From positions 1 through 58,667 of the forward strand of contig CAMBRK010000023.1 of assembly GCA_945870185.1 (NCBI GenBank): a stretch of DNA of 58,667 nt, written 5' to 3'. Each line of letters starts with the position of its first letter. Position 1 is the first letter of the stretch. Under the pieces are notes generated by a model. That model searched no databases, was not told where the DNA came from, and saw only the letters and a program-made list of their open reading frames with translations. Positions 29,059 through 38,168 of the stretch are shown here, in pieces. The translations under genes were made by a program, and so were the position numbers. Origin of the DNA: Aureispira sp. CCB-QB1 (lineage in GTDB: Bacteria; Bacteroidota; Bacteroidia; Chitinophagales; Saprospiraceae).

Positions 29059-29091
29059 AAAAAACCGACTCCCCAAAAGAAATCGGTTTTT
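29059..29091. terminator. Intrinsic terminator (both directions)
   Basis: AAAACCGA (29061-29068) pairs with TCGGTTTT (29083-29090), with A run on the left and T run on the right. It separates the converging hydroxyacid dehydrogenase and lipoprotein genes. Confidence 0.85.
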
Positions 29092-29163
29092 ATATTATGT
29101 CTAGGTGCTTTAGCTTTTTAAAGCTTATGCCATTGTAGAACATATCAATATTCTACACAAGAT

Positions 29164-29769
29164 TTAATTCGCTACCTTAGCGTAATTTTCATTTACGATT
29201 TCTGCGATCTCTTCAGCCGCATTTTTCATGTTTCTCTCACTTAGGGTAGATACATTAAATGCTAGCATAAATAAGATGTTGTTATTGGCTGTCCAGTAAA
29301 ATCTACCTTGTTGGAAAGAATAAGCGCCCGGTCTTCCATCAGCGTCAAACTCACCATATTTGATAGGGGTATCTTGTCCCATAATCATTTCTCCTTCTTT
29401 TAGTTTATTACTTACGAAAGTGGCTATATATTCAGGATATTCTTCAAAAACAGGATTAGCCAATACCTGAACCAGGATACCTGCATTAGGTGTATTGACA
29501 TCATCCCATTTAAAAAAGCATGACTTTGCTTTATCGTTATGTGGGTCTGGTGCTTCTTTTAAAGTTACTGGTGATGATGTACCTAATATTTTTTGCACTT
29601 CAGCTTCAGTGATCATAGAGCATGCACTTGGTATTTTAATGGTGCTAGGATCTACGGGCGCTGCACCGGGTACTGTATTGGGGTCGATGTTAGTTGCGTT
29701 TTTACCTTTATCATCATTTTTACATGATAGAACTCCCAAAAATACTAATGCGAAAATTAATTGTTTCAT
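29164..29769 (-). CDS. Hypothetical lipoprotein
   Basis: A 201-aa protein with a lipoprotein signal ending at C16 (GVLSCKNDD). The mature part has a region (about 50-190) of the DUF3558-like 'CSMITEAEVQKILG' type: ACSMITEAEVQKIL, then SCFFKWDD and GRFYWTANNNILFMLAF, a fold seen in secreted lipoproteins of several phyla. No specific function. It faces its neighbour across a terminator. Confidence 0.7.
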   Translation of the reverse strand: MKQLIFALVFLGVLSCKNDDKGKNATNIDPNTVPGAAPVDPSTIKIPSACSMITEAEVQKILGTSSPVTLKEAPDPHNDKAKSCFFKWDDVNTPNAGILVQVLANPVFEEYPEYIATFVSNKLKEGEMIMGQDTPIKYGEFDADGRPGAYSFQQGRFYWTANNNILFMLAFNVSTLSERNMKNAAEEIAEIVNENYAKVAN

Positions 29770-30064
29770 AAATTTTTAATTTTGAATGATTATACATTTG
29801 AAACCGCAAATATAATTATTTTTATAAATTAATAATTGCTTTAATATGTTATTTATAATCATATTGAATTTTTAGATACAAACTTAAATGAAAAGACCCA
29901 TTAAATTAGAATAAAATGGTATGTTTAAAAAATTGATTGTGTTAAAATTACCTATGATTAAAATATAGTATGTATATTTACACCCTGAAATCAGTATGTA
30001 AAATATTTTTTCACTGGTTAATTTGTTTTTGAATCCTATTTTTTTTAATATTAATTATTTATAT

Positions 30065-31342
30065 ATGGCAAAAATCCTAATCGTTGATGATGATAAGAGC
30101 ATCAGAAAAACCCTTAGGGACATACTTGAGTTTGAAAAGTATGTGATTGATGAAGCAGCTGATGGCTTGGAGTGTATTGTAAAAATCAAGCAAAGTACAT
30201 ATGATGTGATCATTTTGGATGTTAAAATGCCCAAAATGGATGGTATGGAAGCTATCGAAAAGATTCAGAATATTTCGCCTGATACACCTGTGGTCATGAT
30301 CTCCGGACATGGTAATATAGATACTGCTGTAGAAGCGGTAAAAAAAGGAGCCTTTGACTTTATCCAAAAACCACCTGATCTGAATCGGTTACTGATTACA
30401 CTCCGGAATGCTTTGGACAAATCAAATCTCATTACCGAAAAGAAAGTACTTCAGAAAAAAGTCACGGCTTCTAAGGTACAGGAGATCATAGGCAACTCTT
30501 CGGGAATTCAGCTTATCAAAGAGACCATCGAGAAAGTGGCTCCTACAGATGCTAGAGTACTAGTCACAGGTCAAAATGGAACCGGTAAGGAATTAGTAGC
30601 TAGATGGATTCACCAATTGAGCAAACGTAAAGAGTATCCTATAGTAGAAGTCAACTGTGCAGCTATCCCTTCCGAACTCATCGAAAGTGAGTTGTTTGGT
30701 CATGAAAAGGGCTCTTTTACGTCCGCCATAAAACAGCGATTGGGCAAATTTGAACAAGCGCATGGCGGTACACTTTTTCTAGATGAGATAGGCGATATGA
30801 GTATGTCAGCTCAGGCCAAAGTTTTGAGAGCATTGCAGGAACATAAAATCACTAGGGTAGGAGGCGAAAAGGATCTTACTGTAGACGTCCGTGTGGTCGC
30901 TGCTACCAACAAAGATTTAAGAGCGGAAATTGCCAAAGGAAATTTCAGAGAAGACTTGTATCATCGATTGGCGGTCATCATCGTCAAGGTACCTTCACTC
31001 AACGAGCGCTCAGATGATATTCCGGACTTGATAGAACATTTTGTGGGTTTGGTGTGTGATGAATACAATACACCACATAAAAAGGTCGAACCGGCAGCAG
31101 TCAAAATGTTACAATCTGTAAATTGGACAGGTAATATTCGCGAATTGAGAAACGTTGTAGAACGTCTAATTATATTGTCAGGTAAAACCATTACAGCTAA
31201 AGATGTAGAGAATTATGTACATAGTGCAGCCCATGCCAATACAGGCATTCAATCACTTTTCGAACAATTTGATGATTTTAATACTTTTGCTAAATACCTG
31301 AAGTCAGAGTATGAAAAATACAAAGGCGAATTGGTGATGTAG
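30065..31342 (+). CDS. Sigma-54-type response regulator lacking its HTH domain
   Basis: A 425-aa NtrC-like protein. The receiver domain (about 1-120) has the phospho-acceptor D52 in LDVKMPKMDG. The AAA+ domain (about 140-370) carries Walker A TGQNGTGKELVAR, the L1 loop as GSFTSA at 216-221 instead of GAFTGA, and Walker B GGTLFLDEIGD. It ends about residue 425 in LKSEYEKYKGELVM and stops exactly where the C-terminal Fis-type HTH of the family normally begins. An intrinsic terminator follows, so the HTH is not encoded downstream. It may act without DNA binding, or bind a partner. No histidine kinase is adjacent. Confidence 0.9.
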   Translation: MAKILIVDDDKSIRKTLRDILEFEKYVIDEAADGLECIVKIKQSTYDVIILDVKMPKMDGMEAIEKIQNISPDTPVVMISGHGNIDTAVEAVKKGAFDFIQKPPDLNRLLITLRNALDKSNLITEKKVLQKKVTASKVQEIIGNSSGIQLIKETIEKVAPTDARVLVTGQNGTGKELVARWIHQLSKRKEYPIVEVNCAAIPSELIESELFGHEKGSFTSAIKQRLGKFEQAHGGTLFLDEIGDMSMSAQAKVLRALQEHKITRVGGEKDLTVDVRVVAATNKDLRAEIAKGNFREDLYHRLAVIIVKVPSLNERSDDIPDLIEHFVGLVCDEYNTPHKKVEPAAVKMLQSVNWTGNIRELRNVVERLIILSGKTITAKDVENYVHSAAHANTGIQSLFEQFDDFNTFAKYLKSEYEKYKGELVM

Positions 31343-31364
31343 AAGCAAATAAACAAATATATCG

Positions 31365-31402
31365 AAACCTGCGTTAATCATTTTTACCGCAGGTTTTTTT
31401 TT
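31365..31402 (+). terminator. Intrinsic terminator of the response regulator
   Basis: AAACCTGCG (31365-31373) pairs perfectly with CGCAGGTTT (31388-31396), followed by a long T run to 31402. It proves that the regulator's transcript ends about 22 bp after its stop codon. Confidence 0.9.
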
Positions 31403-31425
31403 GCAATTAATTAAATACACGAAAA

Positions 31426-32163
31426 ATGAGTGAAAATGAAATCCAACATATAAATGAACATGTAGACCGTCAACTCAAGAAATGGAGTGAACTCAAGGGT
31501 GAAAATTCTTGGACGATGTTTAAAGTGATCGCTGAGTTGGTCGATGGTTTTGAAATATTGAATAAATTAGATCCTTGTGTTTCTATTTTTGGATCTGCAA
31601 GGACTAAGTCTGACCATAAATATTACAAATTAGCCACCGATATCGCTGCTAAATGTATCGAAGAAGGATTTGGGGTCATCACCGGTGGCGGACCAGGTAT
31701 CATGGAAGCTGCCAACAAAGGTGCTTATTTAAGTGGCGGACTATCTGTGGGATTAAATATAGATTTACCTTTTGAACAATTTAACAACCCATATATAGAG
31801 CCGGCAAGGATATTGCACCACAGATATTTCTTTGTTAGAAAAGTAATGTTTGTCAAGTATGCCCAAGCTTTTATCGTGTGCCCGGGAGGATTTGGCACTT
31901 TAGATGAGTTGTTTGAAGTATTGACTTTGATACAAACCAATAAAATATCTCCCGTGCCCGTAATTTTAGTGGGTTCTGAATATTGGTCAGGATTGAAGCA
32001 GTGGATCGTAGATGTGATGTTGCATCAAGCCAATAATATCTCAGAAAAGGACTTGGATATGATCCCAATAACTGACGATGCTGACGAGGTGGTTTCCATA
32101 ATCAGACAATTTTATAATGGTTCTGACAGAGCACATTCTATTAAACCCAATTATGAGTTATAA
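31426..32163 (+). CDS. LOG-family TIGR00730 Rossmann-fold protein
   Basis: A 245-aa protein of the LOG/'lysine decarboxylase-like' family, which includes cytokinin-activating phosphoribohydrolases. The nucleotide-binding motifs are GGGPGIMEAANKGAY and PGGFGTLDELFEVLTLIQT. Bacterial members often act as nucleotide 5'-monophosphate phosphoribohydrolases; the actual substrate is unknown. The queuosine-precursor transporter gene follows after 15 bp. Confidence 0.9.
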   Translation: MSENEIQHINEHVDRQLKKWSELKGENSWTMFKVIAELVDGFEILNKLDPCVSIFGSARTKSDHKYYKLATDIAAKCIEEGFGVITGGGPGIMEAANKGAYLSGGLSVGLNIDLPFEQFNNPYIEPARILHHRYFFVRKVMFVKYAQAFIVCPGGFGTLDELFEVLTLIQTNKISPVPVILVGSEYWSGLKQWIVDVMLHQANNISEKDLDMIPITDDADEVVSIIRQFYNGSDRAHSIKPNYEL

Positions 32164-32178
32164 AATATTGATGTTTTC

Positions 32179-32976
32179 ATGGCAATAAAATCTATACTTG
32201 GCAATAAGTCTGTAGTATTATTTATACTATTAGCGACATTCTTTACGGCAAACACCATTGTGGCAGAGTTTATCGGTTCCAAGATTTTTTCGTTAGAGAA
32301 GCTCTTGGGTATTCCTGCATTAAACATCCAATTATTTGGTGTACAAGGATTGGGACTCAATCTGACTGCAGGAGCTATTTTATGGCCTGTAGTATTTATC
32401 ATGACTGATATCATCAACGAATATTATGGCTCGAAAGCGGTAAAATTTTTGTCCTATACCGCAATTGGTATTGTGTTCTATGCATTTATCATGGTTTATG
32501 GGGCTATTGGATTGCCAGCAAATGATTGGTGGCAATTTCAAAGTGGACTTTCTAATGCAGATGGTCAAAACATCACAGATATGAGTTTGTCTTTCAATAA
32601 AGTCATGGGACAAGGACTTTGGATCATCATAGGGTCAATGGTTGCTTTTTTGGTGGGTCAAATACTAGATGTGGCCGTATTTCACAAAATTAAGGCTATA
32701 ACTGGCGAAAAATGGGTTTGGCTTAGAGCTACCGGAAGTACTTTAGTATCTCAATTTATAGATAGTTTTGTTGTGTTGATCATCGCTTTCTACATTGGCG
32801 CTGATTGGGATTTAACCCGAGTACTGGCTATTGGTTTGGTCAATTATTTTTATAAATTTGGAATGGCTATTTTACTCACACCTTTAATCTACTTAGGGCA
32901 TCACTGGATTGATAACTATCTGGGTGTTGAGGTTGCCCATCGAATGAAACAAGAAGCTCAAGGTTTTAACACTTGA
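32179..32976 (+). CDS. Queuosine precursor transporter (YhhQ family)
   Basis: A 265-aa membrane protein with about six hydrophobic segments. Family-type stretches are NTIVAEFIGSKIF near the start, FIMTDIINEYYG in the middle and TGSTLVSQFIDSFVVLIIAF further on. The family imports preQ0/preQ1 for queuosine in tRNA. It is in one unit with the LOG gene upstream and nearly overlaps the following macro-domain gene's extended frame. Confidence 0.9.
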   Translation: MAIKSILGNKSVVLFILLATFFTANTIVAEFIGSKIFSLEKLLGIPALNIQLFGVQGLGLNLTAGAILWPVVFIMTDIINEYYGSKAVKFLSYTAIGIVFYAFIMVYGAIGLPANDWWQFQSGLSNADGQNITDMSLSFNKVMGQGLWIIIGSMVAFLVGQILDVAVFHKIKAITGEKWVWLRATGSTLVSQFIDSFVVLIIAFYIGADWDLTRVLAIGLVNYFYKFGMAILLTPLIYLGHHWIDNYLGVEVAHRMKQEAQGFNT

Positions 32977-33062
32977 TATACATCACCATTGTAAATGATA
33001 TGGGTCAACCCAGATTAAGTACAGATATTCTTATTTTTGTATCAATCAAAAGCACATTTATA

Positions 33063-33548
33063 ATGATCAAAGAAGTAAAAGGAGATATTCTGCTTTCAGA
33101 ATCAAAAGTAATTGCACACAGTGTGGCACCTATGGACCACTTCGATAGTGGACTCGCCCTGAGCCTCAGGGAAATGTATCCAGCTATGGTCAAAGATTTT
33201 AGACATTATTGTCATGGACATCACCCCAAAACTGGAGAAATATGGACCTGGGGTGGAGTAGGAGGTGTACAAATTGTAAATCTCATGGCACAAGAACCAG
33301 CTGAATCTGCCAAAGGTGGTCATCCAGGCAAAGCATCAATCAGTAGTTTGAATAAAACACTGAAGGAACTCTCAAAATTCATCAAGAAAGAGAAACCAGA
33401 CAGTGTTGCTATACCTAAATTAGCGACTGGAGTTGGTGGTTTGGATTGGGACGATGTAAAAGATTCTATTGAGACTTATTTAGGAGATTTGGATACCAAT
33501 GTTATCGTCTACACTACTTATGTAAAAGACCATAAAGCAGAAGAATAA
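33063..33548 (+). CDS. Macro-domain ADP-ribose-binding protein
   Basis: A 161-aa macro domain. It starts MIKEVKGDILLSESKVIAHSVAP, the pattern of Appr-1''-p processing/ADP-ribose phosphatases, and has GGVGGVQIVNLMAQEP and AIPKLATGVGGLDWDDVK, the latter matching the phosphate-binding loop of the family. It probably binds or hydrolyses ADP-ribose derivatives, in the cytosol. The start at 33063 (MIKEVKG) is preferred to the frame's upstream ATA/ATG region at 32973. Confidence 0.87.
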   Translation: MIKEVKGDILLSESKVIAHSVAPMDHFDSGLALSLREMYPAMVKDFRHYCHGHHPKTGEIWTWGGVGGVQIVNLMAQEPAESAKGGHPGKASISSLNKTLKELSKFIKKEKPDSVAIPKLATGVGGLDWDDVKDSIETYLGDLDTNVIVYTTYVKDHKAEE

Positions 33549-33581
33549 GATTTAAATTATAAGACGGAATTCAAACAATAC

Positions 33582-33622
33582 GCTGACGGTCTCAAGACAT
33601 TTGATGCCGTCAGTTTTGTTTT
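33582..33622 (+). terminator. Intrinsic terminator after the macro-domain gene
   Basis: CTGACGG (33582-33588) pairs with CCGTCAG (33606-33612), followed by TTTTG and TTTTT tracts. Confidence 0.75.
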
Positions 33623-33716
33623 TATAAAGCTTGCTTAAGCGGCAAGCTAAATACAATATTTTTACATTTTCACCAGTCAAACCCACTTTTAACGGTGACA
33701 TGTATATATTTGCAGG

Positions 33717-35024
33717 ATGAAGTGGTATCATAAGATTTCATCAGATGCAGTATCAGCATATCAGTATTTCCAAGTAGTACGATATTTGATGAGTGTATTG
33801 GTTTCAGTCATCATGGTGAAATCATCATTGCCGGCCCTAGATTTGGGTTATTATGAACTCATTATTTTTGGTGTAGTAACATTTTCAGGATTTTGGTCCA
33901 GTGGTATCAAAAATGCACTTTTTAATTTTTATGCTTCAAAGGATGGTGAAGATAAAGAACAAATATTTAAATACGCTTTTTGGTGCCTTACGTTTCTTTC
34001 TGTATTGGTCATTGTGGCGATCATTGTGTTTCCTCAATTACTGTATTTGATCAGTAGTAGTGCTATTTCGCCTTTTTTGCCTTTTCTCGTTGCCTTTTTG
34101 TTTTTTTCTGTGCCTATATCTTTGGTAGAAAGTGTGTTTTACCTTAAGGATGAGAAGGAAAAATTGATACAATATACCCATTGGAGTCAAGGTGGTCTTT
34201 TGTTACTGAATATATTGGTAGCCTTGTTTAGTCCTACATTACATGCTTTTGTACTTGTCCTGATATTTTGGTCTTTTATCAGGTGGCTATATTTATTACA
34301 TGTATTGGAATATAATACGCTTTTTAGTGCGTTTAAAGGGTCAATATCCTTTTTGCTACTTACTTTGCCATTGATTCTGAATATGATACTATCACAGGCT
34401 ATGGACTTTATTGACAGTTGGCTGGTTACTCAAAATTTTAGTACTGAATTCTTTCCAGTATTTAGGTACGGCGCGAGAGAAATGCCTTTTTCAGCCCTTT
34501 TGTTCAGTTCGTTGAGTGTGGCCATGATACCCTTAATTATGAAGGACCAACAAGCCGGTTTGGAAACATTGAGACAAAAAGCTACCCAACATCTTCATTT
34601 TTTGGCACCTTTATCACTGATATTGATGGTGTTGTCACCGGTTTTGTTTCCTGTGATTTATGACCACCAATACAAAGATTCAGCATTCATTTTTAATGTT
34701 TATCTATTGATCCTGACCAGCCGCGTTTTGTTGCCCCAATCCTACACCTTGGCTCATCATAAACACGGGATTATAATTGCTTCAAGCATCCTGGAAATTA
34801 TAGCCAATATAGCTTTAAGTTTATGGTGGTTGCGTGATTTTGGGGTGTATGGTTTAGCAATGGCTACGGTAGTAGCATATTTTATACAAAAGATGATTTT
34901 AATGACCTACAACTATCGCATTTATGGCATTAAAATGGGTCAGTATATAGATATCAAATACTACCTGATGTATAATTCAGCATTGGTCATTTGTTTTTGG
35001 CTTACCTTTAAATATATGAGATGA
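33717..35024 (+). CDS. Polysaccharide flippase (MVF/Wzx-like)
   Basis: A 435-aa membrane protein with about twelve hydrophobic segments of the MATE/MVF oligosaccharide flippase superfamily; segments such as LPLILNMILSQAMDFIDSWL and the YGAREMPFSALLFSSLSVAM block fit. It probably translocates a lipid-linked sugar precursor, though the sugar is not known. It overlaps prmC by 4 bp (ATGA), so both are translationally coupled. A TATATTTG -7 box is at 33705-33712, four bases before the ATG. Confidence 0.75.
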   Translation: MKWYHKISSDAVSAYQYFQVVRYLMSVLVSVIMVKSSLPALDLGYYELIIFGVVTFSGFWSSGIKNALFNFYASKDGEDKEQIFKYAFWCLTFLSVLVIVAIIVFPQLLYLISSSAISPFLPFLVAFLFFSVPISLVESVFYLKDEKEKLIQYTHWSQGGLLLLNILVALFSPTLHAFVLVLIFWSFIRWLYLLHVLEYNTLFSAFKGSISFLLLTLPLILNMILSQAMDFIDSWLVTQNFSTEFFPVFRYGAREMPFSALLFSSLSVAMIPLIMKDQQAGLETLRQKATQHLHFLAPLSLILMVLSPVLFPVIYDHQYKDSAFIFNVYLLILTSRVLLPQSYTLAHHKHGIIIASSILEIIANIALSLWWLRDFGVYGLAMATVVAYFIQKMILMTYNYRIYGIKMGQYIDIKYYLMYNSALVICFWLTFKYMR

Positions 35025-35854
35025 CAGCACAGGAAGCATACCAGTTTTTAGATCAAAGTATGTCTGATATTTATGATGCTCGGGAGGCTTCTACCATTGC
35101 TAGGTATTTGGTAGAAGACCTATTGCAGATGCAGTTTTGGTCAGAAGATGTGCTTAACCCAGAACAGCAAGTTTTGGTATCTAAAGCTGCACAACGATTG
35201 AAAAATCACGAACCTTGGCAATACATAGGCGGATTGGCAGACTTCTATGGGTTTAAATTTAAAGTGAATCCTTCTGTTTTGATTCCCAGGCCAGAAACTG
35301 AAGAGCTGGTTTATATGGCCTTGGATTTGATCAATAATGCGGGAGTGACTTCTGTATTGGACATTGGTACGGGTTCGGGTATCATTCCTGTTACTTTGGG
35401 CTTAAAGTCAAAAGTGACTACTATATATGGCTTGGATGTGAGTCGTGATGCTTTAAAAACTGCCGAAGAAAACGCCAAATGGCACAAAACTGATATTCCG
35501 TGGATTCATCAAGATTTCTTGGATGATCAGATTTGGCATACGCTACCACAAGTGGATTTAGTGATTTCTAATCCACCTTATATCACGACATCCGAAGCAG
35601 ATGTTATGCATCCCAACGTCCTACAACATGAACCACACTTGGCCCTTTTTGTAAATCAAGATGCTATGGAGTTTTATATAGCAATAGCCAAAATGGTCAT
35701 GGCCCACCAAAAGGATGGTTGCAAAGTGATCACAGAAATCAATGAAAATTTTGGTATTCAGGTATGTCAGGTATTTACAGAAGCTGGTTTAAAGCATGTT
35801 AAATTGTTTCAGGATTTACAAGGCAAAGATAGAATAGTGATCGGGGAGAAGTGA
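35021..35854 (+). CDS. prmC: Peptide chain release factor N5-glutamine methyltransferase
   Basis: A 277-aa SAM-dependent methyltransferase that modifies the GGQ glutamine of RF1/RF2. Motif I is VLDIGTGSGIIPVTLGL, and the catalytic NPPY motif appears as ISNPPYITTSEADVM. An N-terminal helical domain (about 1-85) ends in PWQYIGGLADFYG and precedes RPETEELV, as expected for PrmC. Fused by 4-bp overlap to the flippase gene. Confidence 0.95.
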   Translation: MTAQEAYQFLDQSMSDIYDAREASTIARYLVEDLLQMQFWSEDVLNPEQQVLVSKAAQRLKNHEPWQYIGGLADFYGFKFKVNPSVLIPRPETEELVYMALDLINNAGVTSVLDIGTGSGIIPVTLGLKSKVTTIYGLDVSRDALKTAEENAKWHKTDIPWIHQDFLDDQIWHTLPQVDLVISNPPYITTSEADVMHPNVLQHEPHLALFVNQDAMEFYIAIAKMVMAHQKDGCKVITEINENFGIQVCQVFTEAGLKHVKLFQDLQGKDRIVIGEK

Positions 35855-36322
35855 TGGGCTATGATGAATTTTATTACTAAGATTATCAATATTTTATATA
35901 ATTCAAAAAAAAAATGTAAAAAATTTTAAAAAAAATGTAAAAAAATTTGGTAGTTTTAAAAAAGAAATTTTAAATTTGTTTTTACTTTGATGGTGAAGTT
36001 AACAGTGAAGTGAGATTTTTCCACAAAGTAACTTAAAAAATTGTAACCGCCTTTTGTATAAGTTTGGCAGGGAATCAAGATGAGTTTTAGTCCAACAACG
36101 AACTGTTTTTGAAGCTCTAGAAATGTATAGTATACCTTTAGGTATGTGGTACTGAAGTAATAATTTTCGTGTGTGCAGCAAGTCTGCATGTACAACGAAG
36201 ATATATTTTTGATGTGAACAAAAGTGTCCATATCATACTTACTCTTATGAGTAAGAAACTATTTTTTAACAGGCGATTTATAAGTATAACAAAATTAGTT
36301 AACCATTTAAATAAATACAACA
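35855..36322. other. AT-rich gap without genes
   Basis: No gene is supported in this region. A long A-rich run with AAAAAATG-like steps lies at 35900-35960. A small palindrome ATACCTTTAGGTAT sits at about 36134-36147. Frames on the minus strand (35956-36323) overlap each other and have shadow-like composition. It leads into the repeated upstream block. Confidence 0.4.
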
Positions 36323-36461
36323 TATGACCTAAAACAAAAAAAAACCAAGGGAAACCTATCTCAGGAGATTGGACCCAAAGAAAACATTAGTAATTATCAA
36401 TTTCTAATAAGGAACTAGTAATTACATATTTTACCCACCCAAAACCGACAAAAATAAAAAA

Positions 36462-36502
36462 GAGCCTACTTTGGCCCATTTCGCGAAAAATGGAGTAAGC
36501 TC
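36462..36502. other. Large hairpin in cassette upstream block, copy 1
   Basis: GAGCCTACT (36462-36470) pairs with AGTAAGCTC (36494-36502) with one G-T pair, and inside it CCATTT pairs with AAATGG. An A-rich run precedes it, so on the minus strand it resembles an intrinsic terminator. The matching hairpin in the second copy is at 41019-41059. Confidence 0.75.
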
Positions 36503-36554
36503 CCGACCGATCTACTCGGAGAGACAAAGGTATGTTTTTTTTTAGAATTGTATT

Positions 36555-36716
36555 AGTGCTCTGTCCAGATAATAAATTAAAATTATAATGAGAGTTATTT
36601 TTTTGAAGATCAAGGCAAAAAACACAGACGTAGCCTTTGCTACTGCGAGTATTTTTAACGCAGATATTCGGAAAAAGAACCACATTTAATTAAGTTATTC
36701 ATCTTGATAGAGCACT
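36555..36716. mobile_element. Small inverted-repeat element (MITE-like), copy 1
   Basis: A 162-bp stretch begins AGTGCTCTGTCCAGAT and ends with a sequence whose reverse complement begins AGTGCTCTATCAAGATGA, so the termini are imperfect inverted repeats of roughly 25-30 bp. An internal GTAGC-CTTT-GCTAC hairpin is present. It has no open frame. No clear target-site duplication was found. A second copy (41114-41297) and an apparently empty site near 39781-39798 support the mobile reading. Confidence 0.6.
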
Positions 36717-36812
36717 GGAAAGGGATTAGTATTTTATCGTAGCCATAGACATTACTAATGGTTTGGCAAAAAAGTAATTAATTTTTTTATCACAATTTTA
36801 ATTTTAAAAACA

Positions 36813-38099
36813 ATGAAATATTTTAAATTTTCAAACAAGCTATTTGCTTTATTATTCATGATTACTAGTATGATGTTTGTAGGATGTCAAAAGGAGGAAC
36901 AGAAGAATGACTTAGGAAATAAGTCTAATCAAAGTTTAGAAACTAGAGTTAGTTTGGATAGACCTATTCCAAATGGAGATCTTTTACAATTTAGGGATTA
37001 TTCACATTTTAAAAGTTATTTAGAAGGTTTAAACAACCTGCTTTCAGCTGAAGGCACTGAATTTGAAGAACAGGTACTCAACACATCTGATTTTCAATCT
37101 GTTTATAAGAAACTTGTAAATGATGAATTCGTTGATCCACAAAATAGATATAAACCATTTTTGACAGACCCTGCAGTTATGGCAGTATTGAATGAATATT
37201 ACGAAGTTAGAATTGGAGATGTTTTGATAACATATATCAATAATAGTCAAGTTTTAAGATCTTCATTTAATAATACTACAACAAGGAATGCTATTCGTTC
37301 AATCCCCAAAGGAAATGAGCTAGCACTTTCAGATATACCAGTTGGAGCAGCATGGGGAGAGGACACAGAAGAACAGTCCTTCCTGGGACCTTGGTGTGGG
37401 TGTGAGATTAAAATCAGGAGATTAGATTGTAATACAATCAGAATTTTTGGAAATTGTCAGGACTTTGTTTTTGGTGCTGGGGATGGAACTGTTGAAATTT
37501 TTATAAATAACAGTCAGTTTTTTCCGCCAATAGGTGCAATACCTTCAAGTACATTTAGAGTAAACGGGAATTTTACATTTGATATACCTATGTCAAATCT
37601 TTCAAATTTATTTTTACATGTTTCGGCAAGGCCTGATTGTATACGTAAAAATTTAGTAACAGCAAGTCTTCAAGGGAATGCTGGACCTCAATGTGATCCG
37701 GATGACAAAGATACTGGTTGGTTGTGGGCACAAAACGCAACTGGAACTGAAGGAATAAGCCATAGAACATCAACTTATAAAAATAGGGTATCTGCATATC
37801 AAAGAGCAGAAATATTCTCTAGAAGATGGAATGGCTCTAAATGGGTGCCAAATAACAGTAACTTAAGAGCCAATATCTTTGCAAGAAGAAAAGGATCAGC
37901 ATGTACGATTATAGATACTGAATCAGAAACTAGGTCTTGTAATAGCTGTAATAATAGAACAGCAAGTGTCAATGTTGGGTTATTTGGTAAAGATCAAATT
38001 CATCACTGTGATGGTGATGTAGTAGGTACTTTTAGAAAAACCATTGGTAACATAACCATAAATGCGATAGGAAGTCCCAACTTCGAATGTTGTGAATAA
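36813..38099 (+). CDS. Cassette lipoprotein A (unknown function)
   Basis: A 428-aa lipoprotein: signal peptide with lipobox cysteine C25 in MMFVGCQKEEQKN. The N-terminal third (about 50-165) resembles the same region of the paralogue at 41395 in layout: a DYSHFKSYLEGL helix, then a short-repeat region and IGDVLITYINNSQV. The C-terminal part is unlike the paralogue and cysteine-rich (GPWCGCEIKIRRLDC, NCQDF, CNSCNNR, HHCDGD, final ECC), suggesting disulfide-rich beta structure. It is followed by a terminator-like hairpin and a T9SS protein gene. Function unknown; surface location is likely. Confidence 0.75.
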   Translation: MKYFKFSNKLFALLFMITSMMFVGCQKEEQKNDLGNKSNQSLETRVSLDRPIPNGDLLQFRDYSHFKSYLEGLNNLLSAEGTEFEEQVLNTSDFQSVYKKLVNDEFVDPQNRYKPFLTDPAVMAVLNEYYEVRIGDVLITYINNSQVLRSSFNNTTTRNAIRSIPKGNELALSDIPVGAAWGEDTEEQSFLGPWCGCEIKIRRLDCNTIRIFGNCQDFVFGAGDGTVEIFINNSQFFPPIGAIPSSTFRVNGNFTFDIPMSNLSNLFLHVSARPDCIRKNLVTASLQGNAGPQCDPDDKDTGWLWAQNATGTEGISHRTSTYKNRVSAYQRAEIFSRRWNGSKWVPNNSNLRANIFARRKGSACTIIDTESETRSCNSCNNRTASVNVGLFGKDQIHHCDGDVVGTFRKTIGNITINAIGSPNFECCE

Positions 38100-38117
38100 C
38101 TTTATTATTAATGTAAT

Positions 38118-38149
38118 ATCAGAGAAGCAACCTATGTTGCTTTTCTGAT
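38118..38149 (+). terminator. Strong hairpin between cassette lipoprotein A and the T9SS protein
   Basis: A 14-bp stem (ATCAGAGAAGCAAC / GTTGCTTTTCTGAT, one G-T pair) with a 4-base loop lies 18 bp after the stop codon. Only a short T-containing tail follows, so it may attenuate rather than end transcription into the next gene. Confidence 0.7.
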
Positions 38150-38168
38150 TGTTTAAAATGTTTTTAAA

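Larger units (their letters stand above)
36323..36812 (+). repeat. Upstream block of the leader cassette, copy 1
   Basis: This 490-bp region is nearly identical to 40883-41394, beginning at TATGACCTAAAA and running into the following lipoprotein start. Its 5' half contains a 41-bp hairpin (36462-36502), a second small one (CCGATCTACTCGG) and T runs. It contains an inverted-repeat element (36555-36716). The 3' 95 bp are shared with the third copy at 39767-39887 as well. Confidence 0.9.

Noticed and set aside
36387-36683. 98-codon minus-strand frame over the cassette upstream block
   Set aside because: It runs through the large hairpin and half of the inverted-repeat element, lacks a ribosome binding site, and its equivalent in copy 2 is disrupted by the extra 22 bp. 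It is a by-product of repeat sequence.
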